Assembly: GCA_036426205.1 (NCBI GenBank)
Contig: CM071579.1
Coordinates: 15,686,136 to 15,750,135, forward strand
Source: Ascaphus truei
Lineage: Eukaryota; Chordata; Amphibia; Anura; Ascaphidae
Reading direction: 5' to 3'
DNA: 64,000 nucleotides
Positions within the stretch are counted from its first letter, which is position 1. Each line of letters opens with the position of its first letter. The notes beneath the pieces were generated by a model that saw only the letters and a program-made list of their open reading frames with translations, made no database searches and was not told the DNA's origin. Below, piece by piece: positions 50,054 to 62,785 of this stretch. The position numbers and the translations under genes were made by a program.

Positions 50054-50215
50054 CTACATATATGTTACTTTATCTTCAGCTGTGTTTGTGTACGATTTTT
50101 CTGTCGGTTCATAGCCAGGTGAGGTTTTCAGGCAGGTCTCGTAAAATCCATTGTCTACTGCTTTTTCTGTCACTGGTTGCATTGTAACATCTTTCTTGAG
50201 ACTGTCATTAGGGTC
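50054..50215 (-). CDS. SLC5A12: SLC5A12 last coding exon: cytoplasmic C-terminus (intact)
   Basis: Acceptor ccttctcttgatag|GACCCT; 53 codons and TAG at 50054-50056. It encodes [10 protein letters not shown]..., [20 protein letters not shown] and [14 protein letters not shown]...(V/T)PGY(D/E)P..KSY matches the human SLC5A12 tail as recalled. The last residues V-T-Y-M fit a class I PDZ-binding motif (T at -2, hydrophobic end), as does the human end. Confidence 0.9.
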   Translation of the reverse strand, partial: DPNDSLKKDVTMQPVTEKAVDNGFYETCLKTSPGYEPTEKSYTNTAEDKVTYM

Positions 50216-53200
50216 CTATCAAGAGAAGGAAGGGGGTTATATCTCACAATATGGGGCAGACAATACATTCACATTTGACCTGATTTTACAGCCAAGAGAT
50301 TTTCTAAAAATTAGATCATTCACTAAACCTTCTTCTTCAAAAGTCTCAAACAAGTGGTTCCCTTGTGATAATCCTCTAAACCTTTTTGTGTTGGTGCATG
50401 GGTTAGGAGAATCTTTTCACTAATCTGTCTTGAGTTGTGATTTCATGGGTTTGGTGTGTGATTCCTGTTTTCATGGGTTTTGTGTGTGATTTGTGTGTTC
50501 ATGGGTTTGGTGTGTGATTAGTGTGTTTATGGGTTTGGTGTGTGCTTTGTATTTTTATGGGTTTGGTGTGTGATTAGTGTGTTCATGTGTTTGGTGTGTT
50601 ATTAGCGTGTTCATGGGTTTGGTGCTGGGATAGAGTGTTAATTGAGTGGAGTGTGTGTTGCTGATTAGTGTTGTCAGGGTTTGGTGTGTGATTAGAGTTT
50701 GTCCGTTCAGGGTTTGGTGGGTGATAGTGTGTTCATGGTGTAGCGTTGTTGTAATTAGTGTTTGTTCTGGGTTTAGTGCGGGATAGCTGTGCTTCTGTAC
50801 CCCCTACCTTAGGGGGAGGAGGGTGCGGGAAGGGGGCGGACGGTTGGGGCTGAGGAGCGGGGGAAGGGTGTGTGGGCGGGGGGAGGAGTAGGGCGGGAAG
50901 GGGGGGGGGTAGGTTCTTTGGGAGGAGTGATGTTTAGTAGGGGGACGGGCGGTGGGGATCCGCCTTCATTAGGGTGGTGATCGGGCTGGGAGAGAGGATG
51001 AGGGAACGGGGGGGGGGTTGCTTGTACGAGCGTGGGGAGAGGGTTTTTCTCCCATTGGTGAAGGAGGGGGGGGAAGGTAGCTGTGGGGGTGAGGTGCAGG
51101 AGGGTGGGATTCAGGGACTGGGGTGGCTCGGGGCGGGGTGAGGAGGGAGGGAAAGGGGGGGGGTCGGGTGGGCGTGGAGTTGGGGATGAAGGGGGTGGGT
51201 GTGGGATTGGAGGAAGCGGGGTGTGGGGCCTGGGTGTGGGGGGAGGGGGGAGGCGGTATAGAGTGCGGTTGTGCGTTGGGTGGGTGATTGTAGTGGGTTA
51301 GGTGAATGGGAGGTGGGATGATGGGTGGGTTGATGGTGTTGGGTTTCGGATTTCTGGGGTGATGGTTGGGTATCTTTTTGTGTTAGTTGTTGTGTGAGTG
51401 TGTGTATTATGGGTTAGGTGGTTTGTTTGTGTGATCGTGTGTATTAGAGTTTTTTTGGTATCTGGCACGAGGAAAGAATTTATTAGTTCTTTTTCCATTT
51501 TTTAATTTATTGCACCTATAACCCCCCCCCAACCAGAGCTATCTCCGGTGGGCAGGACACCTCCCTCCCTTCCAGTCCCACACATCGGTACTATAAATGC
51601 GAGCTTTTCATTTAATTTGACAATGCTCTGACCATCTGTTCAGCTCACTATATTAGGGGTAGGCGCCCACTTACAGCTTTTCTTTCACGGTCATGATGAA
51701 CGCCCACACACCAGCACCACCCGTTGTTATGTCGGCCAAAGCCAACAATGTTGCAGATGGTCGACTCTAATAACCGTTTAAATTATTCTTTCCATGCTGA
51801 GGCCTGCGAAATCAGCAAAACATTTATAAAGGTATCCCATTTTTGAGTCTACTTATGGCATCACTTCTACTTCTCAGTCGTATTATGTACGGTGGTATAA
51901 GCGAGGGTGACGCGAATTATAGCAGAAAAAGCCCCCCCATTAACGTCACTGGTTGATTTGCTTGCAATAGGACGTTATCTGGCTGATCGCCGATTTACGA
52001 ATAAGGACCGAGTCCTATACCACTCACATGGACCTCAACCCATGGTCCAAGATATTTGGTCGTGGCCACTTTGGCCATGACCAAATGACCATGGCGTTTA
52101 GCCTGGTGCTTACCTCGCCGCCGGGGCGGCATCTCTCCACCAGTTTCGCTCACCACCAAGTAATGGCCCATTCCCCTAATTTAACCTTCGTAATTCCCAA
52201 TACCAACGCTAGGTCCTACCCGAAATACCTTAAAGCCTGACCCTATAAAATGCCGTCGGAACACATAAGCTTGACTCCAACCCTTACCCTAATCCCCAAG
52301 CCGAAAAAACTGGGACCCGAAGGCCGTCGCGGAAGCGAAAAACCCAGGAACCCGGGACACGAAGCAGCAACCGGAGGAAAAGGGGACCCTAATCCCAACC
52401 ATGAAAAGCCCAGGCCCCGTGGCACCAAGCCGCGTACCGGAAACCGGACCCGAAGCCCCGACCCGAAAAAAAGCGGAACCCCTGGGGGAAAGCCCCACCC
52501 GAAAACAGGACCCGAAGCCCGGACCGAAAAACGGGACCCAGAGAGCCATGACCGAAAAACGGACCCGAAGCCCCGACCGAAACTGGACACGAAGCCCCGA
52601 ACCGAAAACGGAGACCCGAAGGCCCCGACCCGCGAAAAACGGGACCTAAGGCACCTACAATGAAAAAAGGACCCGAAAGCCCATTTACCCTAAAAACTGT
52701 ACCCATAATCCAATACCCTCAAACATGGACCCTAACTCCTCCTACCCTAAAAAAATTACCTGACCGAATTCCAATACCCGAAAAAAACTGTTTTTAACCC
52801 TAACCCCCTACCTAAAAACTTTTACCCCAATCCATACCCTAAAAAATTTACCCTAATCCCCTACCCTAAAAAAGTACCCTAACCCCTACCCTAATCCTTA
52901 CAGTAAAAACCTTTAACTAACCCATACTGTTAAAAAACTACCCTAATCCCATGTTTTCTTCGAAAAAATAAGAAACCATGCCCTTACCCAATTCCATACA
53001 TTAAAACCCTTTAAACCCTTCGTAAAAAATACCCTTCTATAGCACTACCCTAACCAATTAAAACTCCTTCAATTAAAAACATGGTGAGTGTCCAGCGGGT
53101 GGAGATCTGGAGAGTGCGGCTAAGTGGGTTCCACTCGGCAGACAAATGCCGGCGGAGATGTAACGATCAGAGGTCAGATTCCGCTAATAAAAGTTTAAAA

Positions 53201-56200
53201 ATATCTGTGCTTCTTTCTTGCATGGACCAGAGGCCCTCAGGAGCCCCTGAACAGTGTTAGGTTTAGATCAAAGGACCCCCCAGATTAATTTCGGGTAATT
53301 ATTAGTGTTAATAGCTCCTTGAGAGAAAAACAATGACAGGGTTCCACGAGCCAAAGGAAATTGCAACATCATCAGCTGTTGGGTTCCTATTGGCATTCTG
53401 TAAAATCCAAATAACACTGGGTGGACTACGCAGGTAACGATAGTCCCGGGAACTGGGGGGGGGTCCCACATCCCCGCAGGACTAAATAGTCTGTTAAAAG
53501 CAACAATGGTTTAATTAATTGCATGGCCTGTTATTCTAGTGCACTGCGGGCTGGCTAGAATGAACTGTTTAATTGGCTGCTTGCAATTTCACCTTCAAAA
53601 ACAGAAGGTGGCGCTGAGAAAGGAGGCGCAGAACTGAAGACCTCAGTTTCAGGAGGATGTTGCGCATGGAGGATGTTATGGAGGATGAGAGCGAAAGGAA
53701 GAGAGAGTTCGAGTACAACTAAATAGAACATGTGAAAAGTAACAAAAAGTAGGGCAAAGAAGGTTGAAGAGAAGGAAACTGCAACAGCAAAACAAGAAAA
53801 AAGATAACAAGGAGCACTGTGAGTTGTTCGTGTTCCTGTGAGGGTATCACACTTTAGAGTAGGGGTTACATCAGTCCTCAAGCCACAACAGGTCAGGTTG
53901 TTCTAGATAACCCTGCTGCAGAACAGGTGGCCCATCAGTGGCATCAGGGTTCATACACTGAGCCACCGGTCTGAAGCAGGATGTGTACCCTAATACCTGA
54001 CCGTGTGGTGGCCCTTGGAGTACTGGAGTTGCGCCAACCCTGTTCAAACATTTAAGATACTGAGAGTTATGACCAGTGATAGAAAATAGGTTAAAATAAA
54101 CGGTTGTACATGGTGTATATGATTGTCAAATATCAACCATTGGTATACAAAAGGGAAATAACAAAAGTAAGGTTGTCTTGGTGTTCCTATTGTGCCTATA
54201 AGGTAGGGAATAACAGTAGGTTACTTTCGTTGAGGGGAGACAGCTGGAGGGGAAAGGGATTGGAGGGAAAAATAATGCGAGATGTTAAGGGATTGAGGGA
54301 GCCAGAATGGAGCGGAAGGAAGGGTTGCGGCTAAATAGTCCTATTAGCGCTTAAATAGTACAGTGGGAAGACGGCGGTGGGGGAAACAAAAATGAGAGTC
54401 TGTTAACAGCTGTATTGGGAAAAAGTGAATGTGCAGATAGACGGTCGATGCGGCTAAGAGGGATAAGAGGGGTTTTCTTTCTTTTTTTGCCGGTGATCAT
54501 GCTGCATCAAAATACACATTAAACACGAGAGAACTGTGACAAGCAGGCTCCCAAACATGAAGCGCAAACGCGTTTTCCGCACTGTTATAAAGCTACAGGA
54601 GCCCAATATGAGTTGCAGCCAAGGCAGGCCCACAGCACGTATACAGGTTAGGACACGGAATACCAGGTCTGCGGCCGCGGATGAGACCCTGGCAGATCAA
54701 AACATGCAACACTCATACTAGGAGGTTCCATGTTTCTACACTACATCTGCTTGAAGGCAAGATACTTTTCAGGTAGGTATATGAAATGTCTCCCTTGTAA
54801 TGCTAATAATAACCAAGTTTGCATAGTCAATTATGTGCAGGCACAGTCCATGCCGGATTGAGCTTACAATTATGTTCTTGGTGCCTGAGGCACAGGGAGA
54901 TGAACTGAACTTCAAATCTCTTGCCGTCAAGGTGTGTCTTTACTTCACTGAGCCACTCTCTTCTCAGCACATAAGCAAAAGCATATATGCTTATGTGAAG
55001 TTTCAGATACAGCAATCAGTTGACCTCTATGAGAATAGGTTTCTAAAGTACAATGCATAAACTGTGTGTATGTATCTTTTGGATAACATTTGTAGTCACG
55101 CTCTTTCATCATCAAGAAATACTTTGAATGTCACAAATCCCACAATCAGTTGAGAAGTTACACTAGTGAAGTTTGTGGGTGGCAGCGAGCATTGTGGGAG
55201 CAAGCCGTTGATATATTTCCCTGTGGATGTTAGCTAATATGCACTCATCTGTCCTCAATCCAAGGGTGATAGTGGTCTTAATTATTGGTGGCAGAGATAA
55301 ATAAAAGCTGCCAATTCCAAACCCAAAAGACAGGTGATTCCAGGTTAGGAAAAGCCTCCTAGGCACCCTAAAAAAAAATCAGCAAAGTTGTTGTATCAAA
55401 GTGACTGCATAAAAAGGGCTAGTTATTGAGTATTGTGACATTGAATACTGCACGAACACTATAAAGAGAGCTGTCATTCATAAAACTTTACACTGCCAAA
55501 TAGAGTCTGGAAGGCCGATCACATGTAAACGCCCAAGTAGTGTGTTTGCAAGCACCCAGCAGATGAGGTTAAGCATCAAGGATCTACGTTCTGACCATGG
55601 TGAGGTTCCAGGAGCGGTTCCCCCTCTCCCCCCGCCTGTGGTGTACACACAACCCAGCAACGTACAAATAAAGACGGGCAAACGGGATGGAGGTAAAAAT
55701 GGCCGTCTATTATTATACCGAAAACAAAAAACCTCAATGGGGTAGTAAATGCCACTCACTGCAGAGTGTGCTCCTTGTCAGGAGGGGGAGGGACGGTCCA
55801 GCCGGCCTCGAACCGCGTGAACCGTGTGTCCTACGCGGCGGGGCTCTCGAGAGTCATGTGATAACTGACCTTTGCCCACTGGCTCCCCCGGCTCAACGGC
55901 CCAGTCCAACGTCTGGCAAAGAAAAGCACATACACCCACAAGAGCCGCCGCTACAAAGGTCAAAAACTGGACACTATGACCCCTCTTCGAACGCTCGCCT
56001 TTCACTCAGCAACATAACAGCTGTTCGGTGCTGCACGGAAACAAAGAACCATATACAGCACGGGCATCAATGCATATGTCACATTCCTGGACATACCCTG
56101 CCTCTGCCTCAAACTTCTGCTTGCCATCATTACATGATGCCAATCACTAACTAATGGGTGGGTGGGTGGGAAATCGTACTGGCGGGCAGCCAAAGAGATC

Positions 56201-59200
56201 TGCTTCCCGCCAGCCTGGCACTTAAGTAGGCCTTCCGTATGAACTCCTCCCCTGTGCTGGGAGGGAGCGTGTGCGGGGCGGGACAGCGAGGGGAAGCGGG
56301 ACACCACGTTCATCCGGTCTTAGCCCCATCCCTATTGTAAGCGGGGGGTGCGCTTGACCAGGATGTCAGGCGTGTTTCCCCTCTCCCCCCGCCTTTGTAC
56401 CAACATGCAACGTACAAATAACAGGAAGGAAACGGAGCTGGAGGTAAAATGGGCCCGCGGACTATTATTTTATACACGAAATACCTAATGGGGTAATGCA
56501 CTCCCTGCCAGAGGGTGCTCCTTGTCAGGAGGGGGAGGGGACGGTCAGCCCGGCCCTCGAACCGATGACCTTGTGTCCCTACGCGAGCGGGCTCTCGAGG
56601 TCGGATAACTGACCTTGCACAATCGTACTCCCCCTGGGGCTCAAACGGGTCCAGCTGCCAGTTCTAGCAAGAACAAGACCTACCCCCAAGAGACGCCACC
56701 GCGGGCCTATTTAACCCCCTTAACTAGGCGTATGCCAACCCTTCCAGGACCCTCACGAGCACCCCGGAAAACAGTAAAATAAGTCATCCCGCTGCATGCA
56801 CTAGCAGGAGGACCCCATCTTACCTTGTTACCAGCATTGTCTTACCATTTACGGGCTGCCAATCGCACCGGAGCAGTATAGTTACTCAACTTGACCATGG
56901 TTTTTAAGATGCCCTGAGGAATCGCTTTTTTCGCTGCACTATCCCTCACCCGGTCCCGGACTACCCACCTACGCAGTACGCAGGTCCGCTTTTGCCAGCG
57001 CTATCTGGGATTTCGATTCTACTTTTTTTTTGTACTGCTGCAGGCCTTCTTACCCGCCCCAGCGACCCCCGGGGAGACCCTCGCAGTGGACTGGCCACGC
57101 CTCCTCCCTTGCTCGCTTTGTGTCGCCACACTGCAAGGCCTGACGCCTTGCCCTATTCTCTCGTGCCACTCCTAAACGCCACTCCTACCATTTACCCAGA
57201 TACGCAATAGGCCGTTACCTTCCAAGGCGGGTCCCATCAAACGCCCGCCGGGGCTGTTCCACCATCTGTGCAGTGCGTGATGCTGTCGGGTGGGTCCGCC
57301 TACCGTGCCCCTAGACCCGGCCGAGGCTGAAGAATTGAAAGACACCCCGGGTCCGGCTGATGGCTGTTGGTAGCTGGAGTGGGATTCGGTGGTGCCCGTG
57401 AACATCAGTCCCCGTGGCCATTGTGGCCTCTCGCCCAGGAAGAGACCGGGCCGCGACTTGGGTTCGCCCTTCACCGATGCGTACTCCACGTAGTGAACCA
57501 TGCTGGGTTCTCTGCTCTGAAACACCATTGGCACCAACAGCGGTTTGCGGTTGGCCGTTCTTGGTTTCCTTGGCCTGCCGACTACTTGCATGCGAAAATT
57601 CTGACAGTGGAACCGCCCCCGCCGTCAGCAACGGCGCGGCGATGTGGCGTGCCGAGACGCCTGTTCTGCGTCACGGTGGCTGGGAAGTCGCACGACCCCT
57701 CCTTCGCGGGCCGACTTGCAGCCGACAGCCGTGTCCATGAGTCCCCAGCGGTCGAAAGTCCTCCCCCATGCTGAGGCCTGACACTGGCGTCTGTGAACGC
57801 CCTGCCTTGCCCGCCGGTACCGTGACCGAGGGCTTGCCGCCCTGGTGCGTGTTGCTGAACTCGCCTCTGCCTGCCTGCAGCAGCCCTCCGCACTCCTCCC
57901 TGGGGAGCGCGCGGCTCTCTGCCCTGCCGCCTTTCTAGCGCGCAATGTGCCTGGGGACTGTGCCTGAAGCGTCGTTGGCTGCAGCGCCTCTGCGTCCCCT
58001 TCCCTGGGGAGCACCTTAGTGCCACGTGCTGGTTTCGCAGAGAACAACGCCTGCAGACCGCCGATCCAACATGCCTCGTCATGGTTTTCCGCCATCGACT
58101 TGAAGGACGAAAATGCTCTGCCATCGATGCCATGTGCTGCTGTGGTGGGGGGGGGGAGGATCCTCGCTTAACTTCCGGTGCTTAGCTGGGCCACTGAAGC
58201 TATTCAAGGCGAGTGGGCGCTTGCCAAGCTGTTCAAGCCTATCGCCGCTACGGTCCCCACAGTCACCCATATACACCGCGCGCCCGGGTGTGCCCATTAA
58301 CACACGCGCGCATGCCTTGTGCCCATATACACACGCGCATTTCCGTGTCCCCCTTTGTGCCCATATACACGGCGCATTTCCGTGTGCCCATATACACGAG
58401 TGCTTTCCGTGAGCCATATACACATTGCGGCGTCTCCGTGTGCCCCTGCACAGCGCCGCATCTACGCGTGCCCTATACACGCGCCCATACCGCACGCATC
58501 CACTGTGCGCCAATACCCACGCGCCTCCATGTGCGCCCATACACACGGCCTTCGTGCGCCAATACCCCACAGTCACCCATATACACACGCGCGGCCTCTG
58601 CGTGTGCCCATATACATACGCGCATGCCCCTGCGTGCGCCGTACACACGCGCGCCCTGCGTGCTCGCCGTACAGACGCGCGCATTTCCGTGTGACTCCCA
58701 TATACACGCGCGCATTGTCGTGTGCATACTACACACACGGCGCATTTCCGTGTGCCATATAAAAAGCACGCATTCGCAGTCTGTGCCCATATACACGAGC
58801 GCATTTCTCGTTGCCCATATACACACGCGACGCATTTCCGTTTGCCATATACACGCGCGGCATTTCCGTGAGCCCATTATACACATGCGCCCTATACCCC
58901 ACGCGCGCGTCTCAGTGTGCCCCTGCGCGCGCATATTACGCGCGCCCATAAACTCACACGCATCCGTGTGCGCCAATACCCAGCGCCTCCATACACATGC
59001 TCGCCATACACACGCGCCTTTACGTGCGGCCAATACCCACTCGCGCATCCACGTGCGCCCATACACCCGCGCGCATCCACGTGACCCATCCGCACTCGCA
59101 CCCCTTCCACCTGAATTAATTGGGGAATTCCGATAAAGTGACAAAGCCATAACTGCTAAACATTGTGATTCACTTAACAAGTATTTAACTCAAATAATTA

Positions 59201-62200
59201 CTACAGTTATTTATTTAATAGTTTATAAGTCACTAGATTAAAAAGCTCTATTGACATCTATGTGTGCCCATACACACGCGCGCATTTACGTGTGCCCATA
59301 CACAGCGCGCATTTACGTGTGCCCATACACACACAGCGCACATCCAGTGTGCCTATACAAACGCGCACATCCACGTGTGCCTTATACACACGCGCGCATT
59401 TACGTGTGCCCATTTTTTTTATTTTTTTTTAAAGTTATAGGATACATGCCTACCTACACATACGTATGACCGATTTACAATGACCTATACACATATAGTA
59501 CCTTATAAACATATATATATACCTGCACACACATACCTGCCATAACTTCTGGGCACTCAGCGGTGTCCCGAGGCCGAACTTTAACTGCGGGGGCGACCGT
59601 GAGCGCCAACCTTGGCCACCCCTTTGCGCTTACCCCCGGCCTAGGGCACACAACACTTAAGAGCGGCTGGCCTACCTATACATGCGTTAGAGCGCCACCA
59701 GAAAGACAGCCATGAACCAAACAACGGCGGAGTAACCAGACGTTGAACATCCACAGATAACCCAACATTGCACAGTAACAGAGCGATAAAGGACGAGATA
59801 CCCCAACACACGACATGAAGTACAATGACAGACCCAGAACCCACACAATAGACATATATACCAGACACACACTATATACATTAATACCCATACCACACCA
59901 TGATAATATATACATATATGACCCAACCACACTTATATCATACATTTATAGACCCATACCAACATATATACATATAACCCATACCACACACATATAACCA
60001 CGTAATTATTTATTATAGATTATCCCTGCCGGCCCTCCTCACACATACAATTTAACGACCCACAGGTCGCGGGAGCAGCCGCATCTCCAGCGCAGGCTGA
60101 ACGCGTCCAACACAAACCCCCCGCGCCCGAGAACACTAACGAAAAGAGACGGGAACGGAAGGCCCGCACCACGTGGGACTGCGCCCCAGCCCCCGAACGG
60201 GCCGCGAGCAGCCGCCCGCATGGGACACAACGCGGCAAATTTCCCCGTGGGCCGATCTTGGCCGCGCCGGACCCCCCTCTCCCCGAACCAGCATCCCTCT
60301 GCTTCCCCGCCCGGGTGCCCTACCCATGGCAGGCCCTACCCTGAAGGAGGCACACGCACCGCACAACGCTGCGGGAGCAGGTTAGCCCCCCCCCCAGGGA
60401 TAGAGCGAGGAAAAAAAAACCGTCAGGCCCCTCTGCCCGCCAGACCCCCTGTCCCCCGAGACCACCCTCCCCACTGCAGCCGCCGCGGAACCGGCTTAAA
60501 TCCGACCCCCCACAGCTCCATGCTGCGCGCCGCAGATGGAGGATGGGGACGGGCCGCTACACTAAGGGGTCCCTCTCCTCCCTGCATCCCGCGGGAAGAG
60601 ATGAGAGGAGAGACGATAGAGATGAGGAGAGAGAGATGAGAGAGAGAGAGATGGAGAGAGAGATGGAGATGGAGCCCAGAGAGATGGAGAGAGAGATGAG
60701 AGAGAGAGATGGATGGAGATGGAAGAGATGGAGAGGAAACGCGAGATCGAGGGACGAGGTGAGAGAGAGATGTTTCGAGCTAGGGATTTTTTTTTTTCCT
60801 TCCCCAAATGAGACCGATTCTGGGAGACGAGACTCTTAGCAGGCGATGAAGAGAGAGGCGAGACTAGACTGAGGTGATGAGAATTCTTCTGAGATCGGGT
60901 CACGCGACGAAGAGCCGTTCTATCTCCCGAGCCAGATGATGCGACCGAGAGTTATCCCCTCCTTTATGATGGGAAAAGCAGATGAGGATTGAGGAGAGAT
61001 TTTTGTCCGAGAGGGTAGCGTTCTCCTGAGTGGGATTGTTGATTTTTATGAGCCAGGGAGAGTGTACCGAGATCGGCGGATTTGAGAGACGCCATGGGAT
61101 AAGCATACTCCAAACGAGCGAAGAGAGAGGAAAACTCGAGAGCCCCCCTGCGCACGCCGCTTCTCCCCCACTGATTTCTGATGCGGACGCACGCTTGATA
61201 GCCCGCTCTTTTTTCCTTCCCGTACTTTGGAGAATCGCCCCTTTCCTATCCCTGGTTTTCGTTTTTTCATTTCCTGATGAGAGATTTCTCTTGGACCGTA
61301 TTCCCTTCCCGCACGTTTCTCGCTTACGACTTTTGGACGATAGAGTTGATTGGATTTTGAGATTCACTTGCCGAACGAGATTGAGGAGAAATTTTTGACC
61401 TTCGCGCTGAGAGAGGCATATGTCTCTTTTTTCACTCTTTCCACCCGCTCCTTCGTACCGGACCTCCTTCCGATCGAGAGAGAGGATGTGGACGAGATGA
61501 TTGGATTTTTCTTGAGTCACGAGAGCTGAGTAGGTATGAGAGAGATTTTGGAATTTCGCACTTCACGAGAGAGGAGACTGCTGACCGATTGATTCGAGAG
61601 AGGGAGTTTTGCCAGAGACGATCGTTTTGTGAGACGATGAAGGACACTTTATTTGTGAGGACTTTAGAGGACCTAGAGTGCTGGCAGATGACCCAGTGAC
61701 CTTTCGTCCTTGACGTGTCGAGTTGTCATTCCCTTGCCCTGAGTGAGATGAGAGTGTCTAAGATGATTTGAGAGGATCCTGAACTGTGTAGAGAATTTCC
61801 CCGAGGATGCCGACGACCTCTCTCGATTTTGACCGATTTGTGTCCCTCTGAGTCTAGTAGCCACGATTCGAGAGGAGGAGAGAAGAGAGCTGACGTTGCA
61901 ACGTTCTACCTTTCGCACCCATGAGACTCCCCGCGTAGCAGCCCCGGGTTTTTTTCGTCTCGTTGATTGCTCCTGGTGTAGTTTACGGACAGTAGATTTT
62001 GTTATGCAGAGAGAAGAGTTTAGATCGACGGGAGAGACGGCTATTGAGGAGAGAATCGAGATGGGAGATGAGAGACTCGAATGGAGCGATGCATGAGTTC
62101 ATCCTTGCGCGTATTGCGGATATTTGATTAGAGGATGAGAGAACGGAGAGAGAGAGATGCGGGACAGCACTTCACTGCAGCAAGGATTCTGGAGAATGCA

Positions 62201-62719
62201 AATGAGCAACTATGCAAATTTTTGCTTCAAAAACCATTTTTAAATGGTTCCCTATAGGCTTAAGCTTGCTGCATGGTCAAAGCTGTGACCATGCAGCAAG
62301 CTTAAGCCTATAGGGGGAACCATGTTAAAAATGGTTTTGAAGAAAAAGTGGGCACTGTGTGCTTATTTGCATGTCATTCCCCAGAATCCCTTGCTGCACT
62401 GGAAGTGCTGTGTGCTGGGTGATAATGGTGAAAGGCGGGGTTGCAGACCTGCCTAAGACATGCAGATGAGCATACAGTTGTATTTACATTTGCATATTTG
62501 CTTTGCTGTGGAGGGTTTTTGTCACTTTTTTTACTCACCATAACTTAGCAGGGTTGCAGACCTGTCTAAGACGTGAATGTGCTCACAAGTAATTCTCTCT
62601 CCCTATACATTTGCACGCCCCGGGCGAGTGGATTTAACATCGTGGCGAGCTCCTATTGGCCCAAGCAGCACACGTGTGATACTAAGTGGCGAGTAGATTT
62701 TTTTGTGATTTGTCGACCA

Positions 62720-62785
<66 letters not shown>

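Noticed and set aside
50151..50423. 90-codon plus-strand frame
   Set aside because: Antisense shadow of the SLC5A12 last exon and its intron.
57172..58133. Several overlapping 100-183 codon frames on both strands
   Set aside because: GC-rich, mutually overlapping, no recognisable motif, and inside the suspect assembly interval.
58213..59136. Open frames of 307 (plus) and 235-241 (minus) codons
   Set aside because: Low-complexity translation of the CACGCG minisatellite, with no domain and both strands open.
60900..61520. 206-codon minus-strand frame
   Set aside because: Charged low-complexity product of a scrambled purine-rich array, with no family resemblance.
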